Assembly: GCA_963676355.1 (NCBI GenBank)
Contig: OY781093.1
Coordinates: 2,170,001 to 2,234,000, forward strand
Length of the DNA: 64,000 nt
Reading direction: 5' to 3'
From: JAGLOK01 sp963676355
GTDB taxonomy: Bacteria > Bacillota > Clostridia > Christensenellales > UMGS416
The position numbers were made by a program, and so were the translations under genes. Shown in pieces: positions 9,187 through 17,084 of this stretch. How positions within the stretch are numbered: position 1 is the stretch's first letter; each line of letters begins with the position of its first letter. The notes beneath the pieces are model-generated. The model did not search any database, was not told the DNA's origin, and was given only the letters and a program-made list of their open reading frames with translations.

Positions 9187-11334
9187 TCATTCACCTTGTT
9201 CCGATTGTTCCGTTTCATCCTCCGGAGGGTAGTAAAACGTCACTTCTATTATATCCCCTTCATAAGCTTCATCGCCATATAGAGGAAATTGGCTTTCTAC
9301 CACTGAACCTAAGCCCTTTACTTTTATTTTCAAGCCCAGCTCTTCAAGTTTTTTATAAGCTTCTATACTTGTAAGACCTTCTAAATCCGGAATCTCAACT
9401 TTCTTTCCTTCATCCTGATCATCTTCATCCTCGAGCAAAATAAGCGCCTTTGAGTAGCTATTTATCTCTTCTCCCACTTCAGGATACTGAGCCACCACAA
9501 CATCACCATTTCCCTGAATAATATACTTTATACCCTTATCCCTAAGTTTGGTTTTCGCATCGCTTAAAGATAGCTGTATAAGGTCTGGCATTTCGCTTGT
9601 GGGAAGCTGTTCCGCTTCAGAATCAGTCATGATGCTCATGTACGGAAGCGCTTCCTCTAATATCATTTTAGCATAAGGAGCGGCTGCATACGAGCCGTAG
9701 CCTATATCACCTTCCGGTTCTTCTACCATAATATATATCACAATTTCTGGTTTGTCTATAGGCGCAGCCACCGCAAAAGTTGCGATATGGCTGTCAGGAA
9801 TAATAGTTCCGGTTGAGTCATATTTTTTTGCACTTCCTGCAAATCCACCTAATTCATAGCCGTAAATTGAGGAGGTTACACCACTTCCATCTTGCATTGA
9901 TGTTTTCAACAGTTCGCATATAATATCTGACGTTGCATATGAAATTACCGCTTCATATCTTTCAGCGCTAAAGGTTTCCAAAACATCACCTTCAGGTGTA
10001 GTTATTTCTTTAACTATATAAGGAGATATGTAGTTTCCGCCGTTTACAACAGCAGAAAAAGCCGCCGCCATTTGCAGTGTAGTAACTGATATTCCCTGTC
10101 CATAACCTATATGCGCCAAGTCATCGCTGTTTACATACTTAGGAGACAAAACAATCCCTTGTGTTTCTCCATATAGCTTTATTCCACTTTTTTGTCCAAA
10201 TCCGAATTTGTAGATGTAATCGTATATTTCATTCATACCTGTATTAACGGCTATATCCGCAAATGTGAGATTACAACCGCTTTTAAATGCTTCATTTAGG
10301 TTTAAAACACCGTGTCCACCTTCATTCCAGCATACCACTTCGCTTTCGTGTGTTGTAAAGCTGCCTTCACAATCATAGCTGTAGCCTTCTGAAATTTTGC
10401 CACTATCAATTCCGGCAGCAGTGGAAAATATCCCGAAAATATTTCCGGGCTCATAAGCATATGAAATAACGTTATTTTTTGTAAGCTCACGCAATAAGTC
10501 CATGTCATTTCTGGGCGGAGCGTTGTTGTCAAAATCGGGTTTATTGGATATCGCGAGTATCTCGCCTGTGTTGCAATCCATCGCAACTGCTGACACAGAT
10601 TTTGCTCCCGTATCATCAATGCACTTTTTCAAAGCTTTTTCCATATAGCTTTGAATAGCTAAATCAATTGTAAGTTTGAGATTATTCCCTTCAATGGGAT
10701 CTACATATTCTTCAATCACTCCGGGCAATGGCTGTCCGTCGCGATCTGTTTCTGTAACAATAGATCCCGGGGTACCGTGGAGTATATTGTCGAAGCGGGA
10801 CTCTATCCCCTCTAGGCCTTCGCCATCCACTGAAGTAAACCCCAGAACCTGTGTCAAGAAGCTTCCAAGCGGGTAATACCGCCTTTTGTCTTCTGTGAGC
10901 GAAACTCCTCCCGAGTTAAGCTCTTTAATTTGTTGACTCTGCTGTTGAGTTATTTGCCTTTTAAGCCAAACTACAGAATAGTTTGTTTTTAAGGCTTTCT
11001 TCTCAATTATATCCTTATCAATGCCCAATATTTCATTGAGCGAATTGACTAAGTCCTCAAGTTCTTCCTCTTTTATAGCCTTTGGGTGCAAAACGACAGT
11101 GTCGCTTGTAACTGAAGCTGCAAGAATGTTTCCGTTCCTGTCTTCAATATTTCCCCTTTGCGGCTCTATGGGAAGCTCGCGTATCCACTGTGCGGATGCT
11201 TTGTTTTTTAGCCATTCAGATTTCACTATCATCCAATAGCCCAGTCTGAAAACAACCAGTGCTATAAGCACAGCTATAAACAAACTTAAAAGAAACCTCA
11301 GCCTTTTTCTCTGCAACGCATCAGTAGATGCCAC
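9187..11334 (-). CDS. Class B penicillin-binding protein with PASTA domains, transpeptidase motifs lost
   Basis: By position and architecture this is the FtsI/PBP2B/SpoVD-type protein of the dcw cluster: a short cytoplasmic tail, one membrane helix (about residues 13-33), the class B motif RGNIEDRNGNILA at about 60-72, the GTPGS region near 190, a transpeptidase fold, and two PASTA domains (about 583-637 and 646-700). Yet every catalytic motif is changed. The SxxK site, normally in EPGSTFK, reads EPGNIFG (Asn298, Gly301); SxN reads GCN (353-355); KTGT reads FAGS (498-501). The frame is open throughout and flanking residues align well, so this looks like a maintained pseudo-enzyme rather than a decayed gene. 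It starts with GTG behind a GGGGGTG site. A structural divisome role is inferred. A catalytic role is unlikely. Confidence 0.93.
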   Translation of the reverse strand: MASTDALQRKRLRFLLSLFIAVLIALVVFRLGYWMIVKSEWLKNKASAQWIRELPIEPQRGNIEDRNGNILAASVTSDTVVLHPKAIKEEELEDLVNSLNEILGIDKDIIEKKALKTNYSVVWLKRQITQQQSQQIKELNSGGVSLTEDKRRYYPLGSFLTQVLGFTSVDGEGLEGIESRFDNILHGTPGSIVTETDRDGQPLPGVIEEYVDPIEGNNLKLTIDLAIQSYMEKALKKCIDDTGAKSVSAVAMDCNTGEILAISNKPDFDNNAPPRNDMDLLRELTKNNVISYAYEPGNIFGIFSTAAGIDSGKISEGYSYDCEGSFTTHESEVVCWNEGGHGVLNLNEAFKSGCNLTFADIAVNTGMNEIYDYIYKFGFGQKSGIKLYGETQGIVLSPKYVNSDDLAHIGYGQGISVTTLQMAAAFSAVVNGGNYISPYIVKEITTPEGDVLETFSAERYEAVISYATSDIICELLKTSMQDGSGVTSSIYGYELGGFAGSAKKYDSTGTIIPDSHIATFAVAAPIDKPEIVIYIMVEEPEGDIGYGSYAAAPYAKMILEEALPYMSIMTDSEAEQLPTSEMPDLIQLSLSDAKTKLRDKGIKYIIQGNGDVVVAQYPEVGEEINSYSKALILLEDEDDQDEGKKVEIPDLEGLTSIEAYKKLEELGLKIKVKGLGSVVESQFPLYGDEAYEGDIIEVTFYYPPEDETEQSEQGE

Positions 11335-11359
11335 CTATTACACCCCCATGTAATTAAAG

Positions 11360-11788
11360 CTAATCCGTAATTTTCAAATTGGCTGTCCCGTCAGCCGTGT
11401 CCACATATTCAACCTGATATGAGCTTGGAAGCGACATACCCATGCTTTCAGCTGTAGCTTTAATGCTTTCTATATTTAGTGCATTAATTTTTTCTGCTTC
11501 CAACATGCTGTTTTCCTGCTCAAGCTCTCTTATCTGTGAATTTACATCGTTTATTTCCATCTGTACGCTTGAAATCATACTCTTAAAGAAAATCATTCCA
11601 AACCAAGACATGAAGAGCAATGCTATTACAAGAAACATCATTAGATACACGGTTTTTTGCGAGACTTTTTTGCTTTCTACTTTGTTGTGCATGTTAAACT
11701 TATATTCCATTTGTCTGTTTCGCGTGTATATCATACTGTCTGCCTGTGTGGTGTAATGATATCTACGCTTGGTTGATGTCATTAACAT
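11360..11788 (-). CDS. ftsL: FtsL/DivIC-type septum protein
   Basis: This small bitopic protein occupies the ftsL place between rsmH and the PBP gene. It has a basic cytoplasmic region of about 45 residues, one membrane helix (about 49-70), and then a leucine-zipper-like coiled coil (about 73-105) ending in a short extracellular tail. Such proteins link DivIB to FtsW and the septal PBP. The open frame starts at 11794, but the ATG at 11788 has better spacing to the AGTAGG site and gives 142 residues. Sequence conservation in this family is low, so the call depends on topology and position. Confidence 0.82.
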   Translation of the reverse strand: MLMTSTKRRYHYTTQADSMIYTRNRQMEYKFNMHNKVESKKVSQKTVYLMMFLVIALLFMSWFGMIFFKSMISSVQMEINDVNSQIRELEQENSMLEAEKINALNIESIKATAESMGMSLPSSYQVEYVDTADGTANLKITD

Positions 11789-11807
11789 AATCATCGCCTA
11801 CTTTCAA

Positions 11808-12767
11808 TTATTCATTATTACTTATATTTTTCCTGAAGCATCTGAGCTTTGCACTCGATGCTCTCGGATTTTCTTCCAATTCTTTTCCGTCTGCCATTAT
11901 TGGCTTTTTGGTCACCATTTTGCCTTGTGGTTTCTTCCCGCAAACGCATATGGGAGCGTCATTTGGGCATGTGCATGGGTTTTCCAGCTCACGCATGGCG
12001 TGCTTCACTGCCCTGTCTTCAAGAGAATGAAATGTTATAACACATAAGTTCCCATTTTCATTCAGTAGCCCAATAAGCTCTTTTATGGTTTCCTTAAGTC
12101 CTTCAAGTTCACCATTTACTTCTATTCTTATCCCCTGAAACGTCCGCTTAGCCGGATGTCCGCCCTTTCGCCTCGCAGGAGCCGGTATAGCGCTTTTTAT
12201 CAATTCCACCAACTCAAAGGTTGTCTCCACAGGTTTTTTGCTTCTGGCTTCGATAATCTTCCTTGCTATCCTTCTTGAAAACTTCTCTTCACCATATCTA
12301 AAAAGCACATTTGCTATCTCTCGTTCCGAATACTCATTGACGACTTCATATGCTGACAATGTGTCATCCGGATTCATTCTCATGTCAAGAGGTGCATCAA
12401 ACCTGTATGAAAACCCTCTTTCAGGAGTATCAAGCTGATAAGATGAAACTCCTAAATCCAGCAAAATGCCATCTACTCCGTCATATCCTAACTTCCTTGC
12501 TATCTTTATAGCTTCTTTATAATTGCCGCGAACTGGTATAAACCTTTCGCCAAATCTCTCTAATCTTTTTCCCGCGGCTTCAAGTGCTGCAGGATCACGG
12601 TCAATGCCGATCAATATCCCATCCGGTGATGTCTCTTCAAGCAATCTTTCAGAATGCCCTCCCCCGCCGAGCGTCCCGTCGATTATCACCATTCCGGGTT
12701 TTAATAAAAATAAGGCCACTACATCATCAACAAGGATGGGGGTATGTTTGAAATTTGCAGCGGCCAT
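11808..12767 (-). CDS. rsmH: 16S rRNA m4C1402 methyltransferase RsmH
   Basis: RsmH (MraW) methylates N4 of cytosine 1402 in 16S rRNA using S-adenosylmethionine. The 319-residue protein shows the family motifs in order: HTPILVDDVV at the N-terminus, DGTLGGGGHS for SAM binding near residue 30, ILLDLGVSSYQLD, RGFSYRFDAPLDMRM, the insert with KRTFQGIRIEVN, and ITFHSLEDRAVK. Its ATG overlaps the mraZ stop by one base (TAATG), so the two are translationally coupled. Confidence 0.98.
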   Translation of the reverse strand: MAAANFKHTPILVDDVVALFLLKPGMVIIDGTLGGGGHSERLLEETSPDGILIGIDRDPAALEAAGKRLERFGERFIPVRGNYKEAIKIARKLGYDGVDGILLDLGVSSYQLDTPERGFSYRFDAPLDMRMNPDDTLSAYEVVNEYSEREIANVLFRYGEEKFSRRIARKIIEARSKKPVETTFELVELIKSAIPAPARRKGGHPAKRTFQGIRIEVNGELEGLKETIKELIGLLNENGNLCVITFHSLEDRAVKHAMRELENPCTCPNDAPICVCGKKPQGKMVTKKPIMADGKELEENPRASSAKLRCFRKNISNNE

Positions 12768-13207
12768 TAAATACTTCTTCCTTGCGCCCTGATGTTTCTA
12801 AGCGCAGTTTTCATTCCATTTGGATCTTTGTTGTCTTGGAGTGTCTCATTGTTCCACATTTCTATCCTTGCACCAGCACCGACAATAACAGTTTCTTTGG
12901 TAATTCCGGCATAATCTCGCAAGTCCTGAGGGATAACTATTCTGCCCTGTTTATCCAGTGACACTTCAGCCGAGTTTGAGTAAAACTCTCTTTGTACTTT
13001 TGCAATACTTTCATCAAACAGTGATTCACCCATAAGCTTTTCACCAATCGCATCAAACACTGCATTCGGAAGTACATATAAGCACTTTTCATGAAATCCT
13101 TTGCACACAACAAAGTTGTCCCCCAGTCCATCTCTGAACTTCGATGGGATAAACGCGCGGCCCTTATCGTCCACAGTGTGTGTGTATGTACCCATGAAAC
13201 GCGGCAT
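12767..13207 (-). CDS. mraZ: Transcriptional regulator MraZ
   Basis: MraZ is an AbrB-fold DNA-binding protein that represses the dcw operon by binding tandem boxes in front of its own gene. The 146-residue protein has the duplicated fold: the first half with VDDKGRAFIPSKFR and the second with LDKQGRIVIPQDLR, both the typical GR(I/A)xIP DNA-contact turns. The ATG at 13207 follows GGAG with 5-base spacing; an in-frame TTG just before is not needed. It is the first gene of the operon, 48 bases downstream of three MraZ-like boxes. Confidence 0.97.
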   Translation of the reverse strand: MPRFMGTYTHTVDDKGRAFIPSKFRDGLGDNFVVCKGFHEKCLYVLPNAVFDAIGEKLMGESLFDESIAKVQREFYSNSAEVSLDKQGRIVIPQDLRDYAGITKETVIVGAGARIEMWNNETLQDNKDPNGMKTALRNIRAQGRSI

Positions 13208-13254
13208 CAAATCTCCAGTCGTATTCTGTTTTTCAAATTGATTTACAATGGTTT

Positions 13255-13284
13255 CCCACCACTATTAACCACTATTGAACACTA
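13255..13284 (-). promoter_or_regulatory. MraZ operator: three tandem 10-bp boxes
   Basis: On the minus strand three directly abutting 10-mers read TAGTGTTCAA, TAGTGGTTAA and TAGTGGTGGG. A 10-base period of (A)GTGK units matches the known MraZ operator design. They lie around and just after the predicted transcription start, fitting repression of mraZ and the whole dcw operon. Confidence 0.8.
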
Positions 13285-13291
13285 CAGTGAT

Positions 13292-13319
13292 ATTATAACC
13301 CATTTTGATGCATATTCAA
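13292..13319 (-). promoter_or_regulatory. Sigma-A promoter of the mraZ/dcw operon
   Basis: TTGAAT and TATAAT are separated by 16 bases on the minus strand. The predicted start lies within the first MraZ box. Confidence 0.75.
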
Positions 13320-13340
13320 CCCATTTTTTAGCTATCTTTG

Positions 13341-13385
13341 AAAAAACACCCTTACGATTTTCGGTTTTTCGGAAGGGCGTTTTTA
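13341..13385. terminator. Hairpin with T-runs on both strands
   Basis: An 8-bp stem (ACACCCTT with AAGGGCGT, one G-U pair) and a 19-base loop are flanked by T-runs in both directions. On the minus strand it isolates the mraZ promoter from transcription arriving from upstream. No gene between it and 13518 is convincing. Confidence 0.55.
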
Positions 13386-13457
13386 TGACAAATACATGTG
13401 TTCGTATTTTTGTGCAGCAAACTACTTTCACAACCCCTAAACAGGTGAAATTAAGAT

Positions 13458-13474
13458 GTGGTGCGAAGTGGTGG
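13458..13474 (+). repeat. MraZ-like box pair, copy 1 (opposite orientation)
   Basis: GTGGTGCGAAGTGGTGG consists of two GTGGTG units with a 10-base period, like the MraZ boxes before mraZ but pointing the other way. An identical 17-mer occurs at 13577. Confidence 0.6.
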
Positions 13475-13517
13475 AGATTTGTTTTGTTGTGGTTTAGTAG
13501 GGTTTTTTTGTTGAAAT

Positions 13518-13543
13518 ACAAAAAAACAGGCTTGTTTAGCCTG
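13518..13543 (-). terminator. Rho-independent terminator after the metallophosphoesterase gene
   Basis: The minus strand reads CAGGCT, a 5-base loop, AGCCTG and then a run of seven T. It lies about 60 bases beyond the stop of the gene at 13603-14298. Confidence 0.85.
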
Positions 13544-13576
13544 CTTAATATTTATTATTTAGTATTAATTTTCATT

Positions 13577-13593
13577 GTGGTGCGAAGTGGTGG
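13577..13593 (+). repeat. MraZ-like box pair, copy 2 (opposite orientation)
   Basis: This is an exact second copy of GTGGTGCGAAGTGGTGG, 119 bases from the first and just outside the 3' end of the metallophosphoesterase gene. Confidence 0.6.
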
Positions 13594-13602
13594 GATAATG
13601 GT

Positions 13603-14298
13603 TTAAAGTAGCTTAACAGGTTTGAAATTCAAAAAGTCACACGCCGTCATGCGATATTCCACTCCCCGCAGGTTGCCCTCAAAGGCATTTACCGCGCCAA
13701 ATCCGTGAAGATGTCCGTATATCACGACATCCGGTTGGGCTTGCTCCAGTTGTCTGGTAAACAAATTTTCATCCTGCTTGTCATTAAACGGCGGAAAATG
13801 CATCATGACCGCAAGCTTAGTGTTTTCATCCTGTTCGCCCTTAGCTCTCATTAAAGAAAGTTTCAAGCGCTCCGCTTCCCTTTTATATATCTTTTCATCA
13901 TCTTCGTTAAACTGCTTTGCTCCCGGGCATGTCCAGCCGCGAGTTCCGCACAGCACATAGTCATTTATTCTTACTGCGTCGTTTTGGATAGCATGCATTT
14001 TAGGCGGTAATATATTTCTAAGCTTTGTTAGCGACTGCCACCAGTAATCATGATTGCCTTTTAAAATTACTTTATATCCGGGCATCGACGAAATTTTTTC
14101 GATATCATCCATCACATCTTTATAATTCATCGCCCACGATATATCACCAGCGATAAGAACCACATCATCATCGGAGATGTTTTCTTTCCATGAATTTGAT
14201 ATCTGCTGCCAATGATCCGTCCAGTGATCACCGAAAATGTCCATAGGCTTTTCGTTGTTTCCGGGCAAATGTAAATCCGATATAGCAAATAAACTCAT
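13603..14298 (-). CDS. Calcineurin-like metallophosphoesterase
   Basis: This 231-residue cytoplasmic protein carries the full two-metal phosphoesterase motif set: DLHL at residues 8-11, GDISW near 51, GNHDYWW near 80, a histidine in MMHFPPF and GHLHG near 195. No signal peptide is visible, so the substrate is probably intracellular, but the exact substrate cannot be told from sequence; members of this family include nucleotidases and phosphodiesterases. It lies 24 bases after a zinc-ribbon gene and is followed by its own terminator, so the two probably form a small operon upstream of, but separate from, the dcw cluster. Confidence 0.88.
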   Translation of the reverse strand: MSLFAISDLHLPGNNEKPMDIFGDHWTDHWQQISNSWKENISDDDVVLIAGDISWAMNYKDVMDDIEKISSMPGYKVILKGNHDYWWQSLTKLRNILPPKMHAIQNDAVRINDYVLCGTRGWTCPGAKQFNEDDEKIYKREAERLKLSLMRAKGEQDENTKLAVMMHFPPFNDKQDENLFTRQLEQAQPDVVIYGHLHGFGAVNAFEGNLRGVEYRMTACDFLNFKPVKLL

Positions 14299-14322
14299 GT
14301 AGCCTCAGGCTTTCTTTCTAAA

Positions 14323-14709
14323 TCAGATGTCTTCATCTTCGTCGAATTCAATATCGTAGCCTTCATCGTCAAGTTCGCTTTTTATATCTTCGGGGACATC
14401 CACTTCGTCATCCTCATCATCGTCACCCAAATCAATCTCTGCTATTTCCATATCAGCAGGAGTAATTTTCTGATCAATTACATCACTGTTTTCATCTTCA
14501 AGAGTTTCTACTGTATCCATCATGTCAGCCAAGCATACTCTGCAAAGTTCATATCCTTTAGCTACAAGACGTTCTCCGCAAGAAGGGCAAAGCTCTGCTT
14601 TTGGAGTTTTCGTGTTTTCACCATCCAATAACTTCTTGCAGACCTTACAATACTTTTCGCCGTCCTTGACATAATTAAGATCACATCTTTCACATTTTTT
14701 GATAGCCAT
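14323..14709 (-). CDS. Small zinc-ribbon protein with acidic tail
   Basis: This 128-residue protein is not recognised as a named family. Its N-terminal half holds four CxxC pairs at about residues 6-9, 20-23, 41-44 and 56-59, consistent with two zinc ribbons. The C-terminal half is strongly acidic, with runs of D and E and almost no basic residues. Ribosome site and start are good (GAGGTG upstream of the ATG). Such a layout suggests a protein-binding or ribosome/RNA-polymerase-associated adaptor, but this is only a guess. It is co-transcribed with the metallophosphoesterase. Confidence 0.8.
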   Translation of the reverse strand: MAIKKCERCDLNYVKDGEKYCKVCKKLLDGENTKTPKAELCPSCGERLVAKGYELCRVCLADMMDTVETLEDENSDVIDQKITPADMEIAEIDLGDDDEDDEVDVPEDIKSELDDEGYDIEFDEDEDI

Positions 14710-14851
14710 AACCTATTACACCTCAGTTTTATATTGCGTTATTCCAGTCTGGAAATTTGTTATCCATCCTGCATTTAATATATAATCATTTTTTCATTAT
14801 AAAAACAACAATTTTTTTATTTAATTATTTTGTAAAGTTTTCTTAAAAGAC

Positions 14852-14880
14852 TTGTATTCTTTTTAAATATTTATTATATT
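14852..14880 (+). promoter_or_regulatory. Putative promoter of the CAP-domain gene
   Basis: TTGTAT and TATATT are separated by 17 bases on the plus strand, 40 bases before the start codon, in very AT-rich DNA. Confidence 0.5.
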
Positions 14881-14920
14881 ATATATGTAAATTTAACTAT
14901 ATTTTATATTGGAGATGAAT

Positions 14921-15649
14921 ATGCACAAAAAGCTTTTACTAAGCTTCTTTTACATTTTATCGATTTTTTTAATTTTATCACAAGCAGCATTTGCCTGTGG
15001 TGAAGTTACTCCCCCCTCAAACCTTTCACTTGAATATCAAAACCCCGGCATTCAGATGTATTCCGGAAAATTCGGTGTTAAAAATTCTGATCCGTCTAAC
15101 ACCTTTAAATTAATACGATTAGATTCGTCCATTGTGGAAAAATGTGAATCTTCAGATTCAGATAGCACATCAGACTGTGATATAAAAATTATATACTCCC
15201 CTGATTTACCTACGCCTTTAAGTGGGAAAACATTGATTGAAGAAGATGCAAATCTTTATCTTGCCTTAGAAATTGAATTGGTAAATAAATTGAATGAAAC
15301 AAGAGTTGCCGCCGGACAGCATGAGCTTATATATTCCGAAGAGCTTTCATATTTTGCTCGCCAGCACAGCAGCGATATGTCGGAAAACCACTATTTCTCG
15401 CACACCTCCTCAACTTGCGGAAGCTATGTAAGCCGTTTGTATAACAGTGGAATAAATTACATTTCAGCAGGAGAAAATCTTGCTAGGTTTAGCGACATTG
15501 AAAGAGCACATGAAGCTCTTCTTAATTCTTGCGACCATAAAAAGAATATGCTTTCCCAAAAATACACCCACGTTGGCATAGGTATAACTTGGGATGAAAA
15601 GCTTGAGGTATATTGCATCACTCAATGGTTTGCTAAATTTTACGAGTAA
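14921..15649 (+). CDS. Secreted CAP (SCP-like) domain protein
   Basis: The 242-residue protein begins with a signal peptide (basic start, hydrophobic core, cleavage likely after AFA around residue 25). Residues about 110-240 form a CAP domain: ELVNKLNETRVAAG, the histidine motif FARQHSSDMSENHYFSH, AGENLA, and a final HVGIGITW and QWFAKFYE. CAP domains in bacteria occur in exported proteins of varied function, some tied to the cell wall or spore coat; the role here is unknown. Several cysteines could form disulfides outside the cell. The frame is open from a TTG at 14909, but the ATG at 14921 has GGAG at the right distance. It is a single gene on the plus strand with its own promoter and terminator. 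Confidence 0.88.
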   Translation: MHKKLLLSFFYILSIFLILSQAAFACGEVTPPSNLSLEYQNPGIQMYSGKFGVKNSDPSNTFKLIRLDSSIVEKCESSDSDSTSDCDIKIIYSPDLPTPLSGKTLIEEDANLYLALEIELVNKLNETRVAAGQHELIYSEELSYFARQHSSDMSENHYFSHTSSTCGSYVSRLYNSGINYISAGENLARFSDIERAHEALLNSCDHKKNMLSQKYTHVGIGITWDEKLEVYCITQWFAKFYE

Positions 15650-15651
15650 CT

Positions 15652-15680
15652 AACAAAGAACGGATAACCGTTCTTTGTTT
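15652..15680. terminator. Shared terminator between convergent genes
   Basis: A perfect 12-bp stem (AACAAAGAACGG with CCGTTCTTTGTT) with loop ATAA sits between the CAP gene and the convergent amidohydrolase gene. The T-rich 3' arm favours the plus direction. Confidence 0.88.
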
Positions 15681-16472
15681 CTATATGCTTAATAATCTTT
15701 TTGCATTTTTATAAAGCAACTTATCTTTTTCTTCAGAAGTAAAATCAAGCCTGTTTATTATGTCTATCTGCTCTTTTGCATTGTCCCATGGGCTGTCAGA
15801 ACCAAAAACTACTCTATCCACTCCATGATTTCTTATAAACTCCACATACCTTTTATCTCCAAGAATATGGTGTCCAAAAGACGTGTCCAGATACATATCA
15901 AGCGGTGAAAGCATTTTTTCTGCTTCATCAAACATCTTGTATCCGCCCAAATGCGCTCCAACTACTGTAAGATTCGGAATGTCTAAAACCACGTTTTTCA
16001 TGTGCGCAGGAGTGTTTCTGGACAAGTCCGGAAACGATACATCATATCCACAATGAAACAATGCAATCATTTTTTCTTGAGCAATCTTTTCATATATAGG
16101 ATAAGCTTTTCTATCATCTGAAAAAAAGCTTTGAAAGTCAGGATGAAACTTTATACCTTTGATGCCAGCCTTTTTGAGCTTGTCTACCTCTCGCTCCCAA
16201 TCCTCATAATCAGGGTGTATTGTACCAAAGGGAATTATCCTGTCGCTCATTATAGATATCACCCAGTCGTTAATTACGGGCGTATGCTTTGGTCTTGTAG
16301 CTATCGGATGAATTACACTTATATCCACATTCATCTCATCCATAGACTTAAGCAACCCACTAAGACTGCCATCGTGCGAAGGCTCAGTGCCTTCAAATGC
16401 CTCCATGAGCGAAGATATAGCCTTCTCGTATATATCATCCGAAAAGCAATGTGTATGAAAATCAATCAGCAT
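15681..16472 (-). CDS. Amidohydrolase family 2 metal-dependent hydrolase
   Basis: This 263-residue protein is a TIM-barrel amidohydrolase of the COG2159 type. Metal-site motifs are visible: FHTH at residues 4-7, GIKFHPDF near 108, LFHCG near 137, GAHLGG near 172 and FGSDSPW near 225. The family includes decarboxylases and hydrolases acting on small ring or lactone substrates; the substrate here cannot be told. It is the last gene of the metG-tatD-radical SAM run and starts 9 bases after the radical SAM stop, so it may serve the same pathway. It is followed by the shared terminator. Confidence 0.87.
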   Translation of the reverse strand: MLIDFHTHCFSDDIYEKAISSLMEAFEGTEPSHDGSLSGLLKSMDEMNVDISVIHPIATRPKHTPVINDWVISIMSDRIIPFGTIHPDYEDWEREVDKLKKAGIKGIKFHPDFQSFFSDDRKAYPIYEKIAQEKMIALFHCGYDVSFPDLSRNTPAHMKNVVLDIPNLTVVGAHLGGYKMFDEAEKMLSPLDMYLDTSFGHHILGDKRYVEFIRNHGVDRVVFGSDSPWDNAKEQIDIINRLDFTSEEKDKLLYKNAKRLLSI

Positions 16473-16481
16473 ATATTTCCC

Positions 16482-17084
16482 TTAAATCGTGTGTCTCACA
16501 TAAAGTTTGAGCCCATTGTCGTCGGCAATCTTCTGACATTGAGCAATTTTTTCTTCACCTATAATATCAACAACAGTTAGTCGCACACTTAAGCCACGCT
16601 TTAGAGCAAGCTTTGAAAACTCCAGCAAGCCTTTATATGCTTCTTCACCAAAGTCACTTCGGCAGATCATTTGATATTGCTGCGCATCTGGTGCATTAAG
16701 TGAAACCGAGAGTTTGTCAATTAGTCCTACTAAATTAGGCGTTACATCCTTGCCATGAAATAGATTCGCCTGACCATTTGTGTTGATTCTAGTTATCAAC
16801 TTAGGATATTTTTCTTTAACATATTTTGCAATAACGAGCAAAACATTAAGCTTCACAGTAGGTTCGCCATATCCACAAAAAACTATTTCCTTAAAGTTTT
16901 TTACATTGTGCTTTTCAAGACTTTCTATAACTTCATCCGCAGTTGGTTCGTTCTCCAGCCATAAGTCATATCCCCCGATGCCTTCAGATATGTTTCTGAT
17001 GCAAAACTCACAGTTGTTTGTGCATTTGTTGGTCAAGTTAATATATAATGAACCTGTATGTTCATAAACAAATGTATTGTTCAT
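16482..17084 (-). CDS. TatD-linked radical SAM protein
   Basis: This 200-residue protein is a small radical SAM enzyme. Its CTNNCEFC motif at about residues 21-28 supplies the three cysteines for the 4Fe-4S cluster, followed by CGYGEPT (the GGE-type SAM contact) and INTNGQANL. It matches the known group of short radical SAM proteins encoded next to tatD, whose reaction is not established. The ATG overlaps the tatD stop by four bases, so expression is tightly coupled. There is no C-terminal auxiliary cluster domain. Confidence 0.9.
   Translation of the reverse strand: MNNTFVYEHTGSLYINLTNKCTNNCEFCIRNISEGIGGYDLWLENEPTADEVIESLEKHNVKNFKEIVFCGYGEPTVKLNVLLVIAKYVKEKYPKLITRINTNGQANLFHGKDVTPNLVGLIDKLSVSLNAPDAQQYQMICRSDFGEEAYKGLLEFSKLALKRGLSVRLTVVDIIGEEKIAQCQKIADDNGLKLYVRHTI

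Noticed and set aside
9187..11334. Treating the PBP gene as a pseudogene
   Set aside because: The frame is intact over 715 codons with preserved PASTA domains and operon coupling; only catalytic residues are changed.
13282..13521. Minus-strand open frame of 79 codons upstream of mraZ
   Set aside because: It spans a terminator hairpin and the mraZ promoter and its composition is not protein-like.
13091..13606. Plus-strand open frame of 171 codons across the mraZ promoter region
   Set aside because: It runs antisense to the mraZ start, through the operator, promoter and two terminators, and has no ribosome site or family resemblance.
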